Source: Bryobacteraceae bacterium (GTDB taxonomy: Bacteria; Acidobacteriota; Terriglobia; Bryobacterales; Bryobacteraceae). From it: 64,000 bases of DNA. The first letter of the stretch is position 1, and every line of letters starts with the position of its first letter. The DNA is taken from the NCBI GenBank assembly GCA_947458745.1, contig CANGYQ010000008.1:62001-126000 (forward strand), given 5' to 3'. The translations under genes and the position numbers were made by a program. Shown piece by piece: positions 63,095-64,000 of the stretch. A model generated the notes under the pieces. That model was not told the DNA's origin, made no database searches, and was given only the letters and a program-made list of their open reading frames with translations.

Positions 63095-64000
63095 AAGCGA
63101 TTGTTGTCCATGAGCCAGGTGGCGCGGAGAACCTGCGTTACGAAGAGATCGCGCGGCCGGAGCCTGGAAGGGGCGAAGTGCTGGTCCGGATCGTGGCCGC
63201 CGGGGTGAACTACATCGACACCTATTTCCGGCGCGGCATGTACCCCGCCCCGGAGCGGCCCATGCGCTTAGGGATGGAAGGGTCAGGCTACGTGGAGACA
63301 CTGGGCGAAGGCGTGACCTCGTTTGCGGTGGGCGACCCGGTAGCATTTGCGATGACGCGCGGCGCCTATGCCGAATACTGCGTCGTGGCGGCGGACAAGC
63401 TGGTGCCAGTGCCCACGGGCGTTCCGGTGGCGGAAGCGGCGCAGATGATGTTGCAGGGCATGACGGCCCACTATCTCACCCGGTCCACGTTTGCCCTGAA
63501 GCCCGGCGATACCTGCCTGGTGCACGCGGCGGCTGGCGGAACGGGGCGGCTGCTGTGCCAGATCGCCAAGATCGTCGGTGCCCGTGTGATCGGTACGGCC
63601 GGCAACGAAACCAAGGCCGAACAGGCCAAGGCCGCTGGCGCCGATGACGTGATCCTTTACCAGACGCAGGATTTTGTCGCGGAAGTGAAGCGCATCACCA
63701 ATGGACGCGGCGTCGATGTGGTCTACGACGGCGTCGGAGCCACGACGTTCGACGGCAGCCTCAACTGCCTGCGGTCGCGCGGCATGATGGTGCTGTTCGG
63801 CCAATCTTCCGGCCCGGTGCCGCCGTTTGACATCCAGGTGCTGAACCAGAAGGGTTCACTGTTCCTGTCCCGCCCCAGCCTGGGCCATTACGTCGCCACG
63901 CGCGAGGAGTTGGAATGGCGCGCCAAGGAGATCTTCGAGTGGCGCGCGGCGAGCAAGCTCGCCTTTGCCCTGGACCGCAGCTACCCGCTGGCCGATGCCG
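63091..64000 (+). CDS. Quinone oxidoreductase (MDR family), cut by the right edge
   Basis: At least 303 codons of a medium-chain dehydrogenase/reductase of the quinone-oxidoreductase type, without the zinc ligands of alcohol dehydrogenases. The amino end [32 protein letters not shown] and [15 protein letters not shown] fit QOR; the NADPH site is [25 protein letters not shown] (the glycine-rich turn at about 148-152). The ATG at 63091 overlaps the previous stop. The C terminus lies beyond the window. It would reduce quinones with NADPH. Confidence 0.9.
   Translation, partial: MKAIVVHEPGGAENLRYEEIARPEPGRGEVLVRIVAAGVNYIDTYFRRGMYPAPERPMRLGMEGSGYVETLGEGVTSFAVGDPVAFAMTRGAYAEYCVVAADKLVPVPTGVPVAEAAQMMLQGMTAHYLTRSTFALKPGDTCLVHAAAGGTGRLLCQIAKIVGARVIGTAGNETKAEQAKAAGADDVILYQTQDFVAEVKRITNGRGVDVVYDGVGATTFDGSLNCLRSRGMMVLFGQSSGPVPPFDIQVLNQKGSLFLSRPSLGHYVATREELEWRAKEIFEWRAASKLAFALDRSYPLADA

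Overview
The window reads as chromosomal DNA of a G+C-rich soil-type Acidobacteriota, most likely of the Solibacter/Bryobacter group. This is inferred from an Oar-like TonB receptor with an N-terminal carboxypeptidase-regulatory domain, a kinase with a two-component-regulator propeller, many Tat-signal enzymes of carbohydrate and amide metabolism, GTG and TTG starts, and dispersed palindromic repeats; no rRNA or lineage marker is present to prove it. About 45 protein genes, two tRNA genes and many sites are supported. I see no phage, complete insertion sequence, CRISPR array or toxin-antitoxin pair.

Layout. 1-7.4 kb: cytochrome c', secreted D-aminoacylase-like amidohydrolase, divergent MFS exporter, large TonB-dependent receptor. 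7.4-13.7 kb: a leftward heavy-metal efflux operon (His-rich small protein, outer-membrane factor, His-rich lipoprotein adaptor, RND pump). 13.8-16.7 kb: arginine decarboxylase speA, rRNA/tRNA methylase trmJ, tRNA-Glu(CTC). 16.7-23 kb: a hybrid sensor kinase and a secreted subtilase with a tandem GSxWDS tail. 23-31 kb: two amidohydrolases flanking a leftward operon of Gfo/Idh dehydrogenase, TIM-barrel epimerase, neutral-ceramidase-like hydrolase and GH10 xylanase. 31-38 kb: an unknown gene with a near-consensus promoter, ROK sugar kinase and xylulokinase, a 750-base gene-poor stretch, a Tat-signal SelA-like PLP enzyme and a Tat-signal FAD oxidoreductase. 38-50 kb: M20 peptidase, murJ, zinc-ribbon protein, B12-type radical SAM enzyme, RRM RNA-binding protein with a structured leader, MATE pump, an EF-G paralogue lacking the catalytic His, MscS channel. 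50-64 kb: SdpI-like and DUF4126 membrane proteins, sulfatase, GT-C-like membrane protein, the pyrR-pyrB-pyrC operon, UPF0182 protein, copper ATPase copA, a glycine-zipper protein, tRNA-Arg(TCT), an unknown gene and a quinone oxidoreductase cut by the right edge.

Together the genes suggest an aerobic scavenger of plant polysaccharides and amides: xylanase, epimerase, dehydrogenase, ROK kinase and xylulokinase form a plausible xylan/xylose route; sulfatase, amidohydrolases, ceramidase-like protein and peptidases trim side groups; RND and P-type pumps handle metals. The parts least explained by known families are the repeat-tailed subtilase, the exported SelA-like PLP enzyme, the ceramidase-like/xylanase operon, the unknown gene at 31388-32011, and the palindromic repeats at 24.2 and 36.5 kb.
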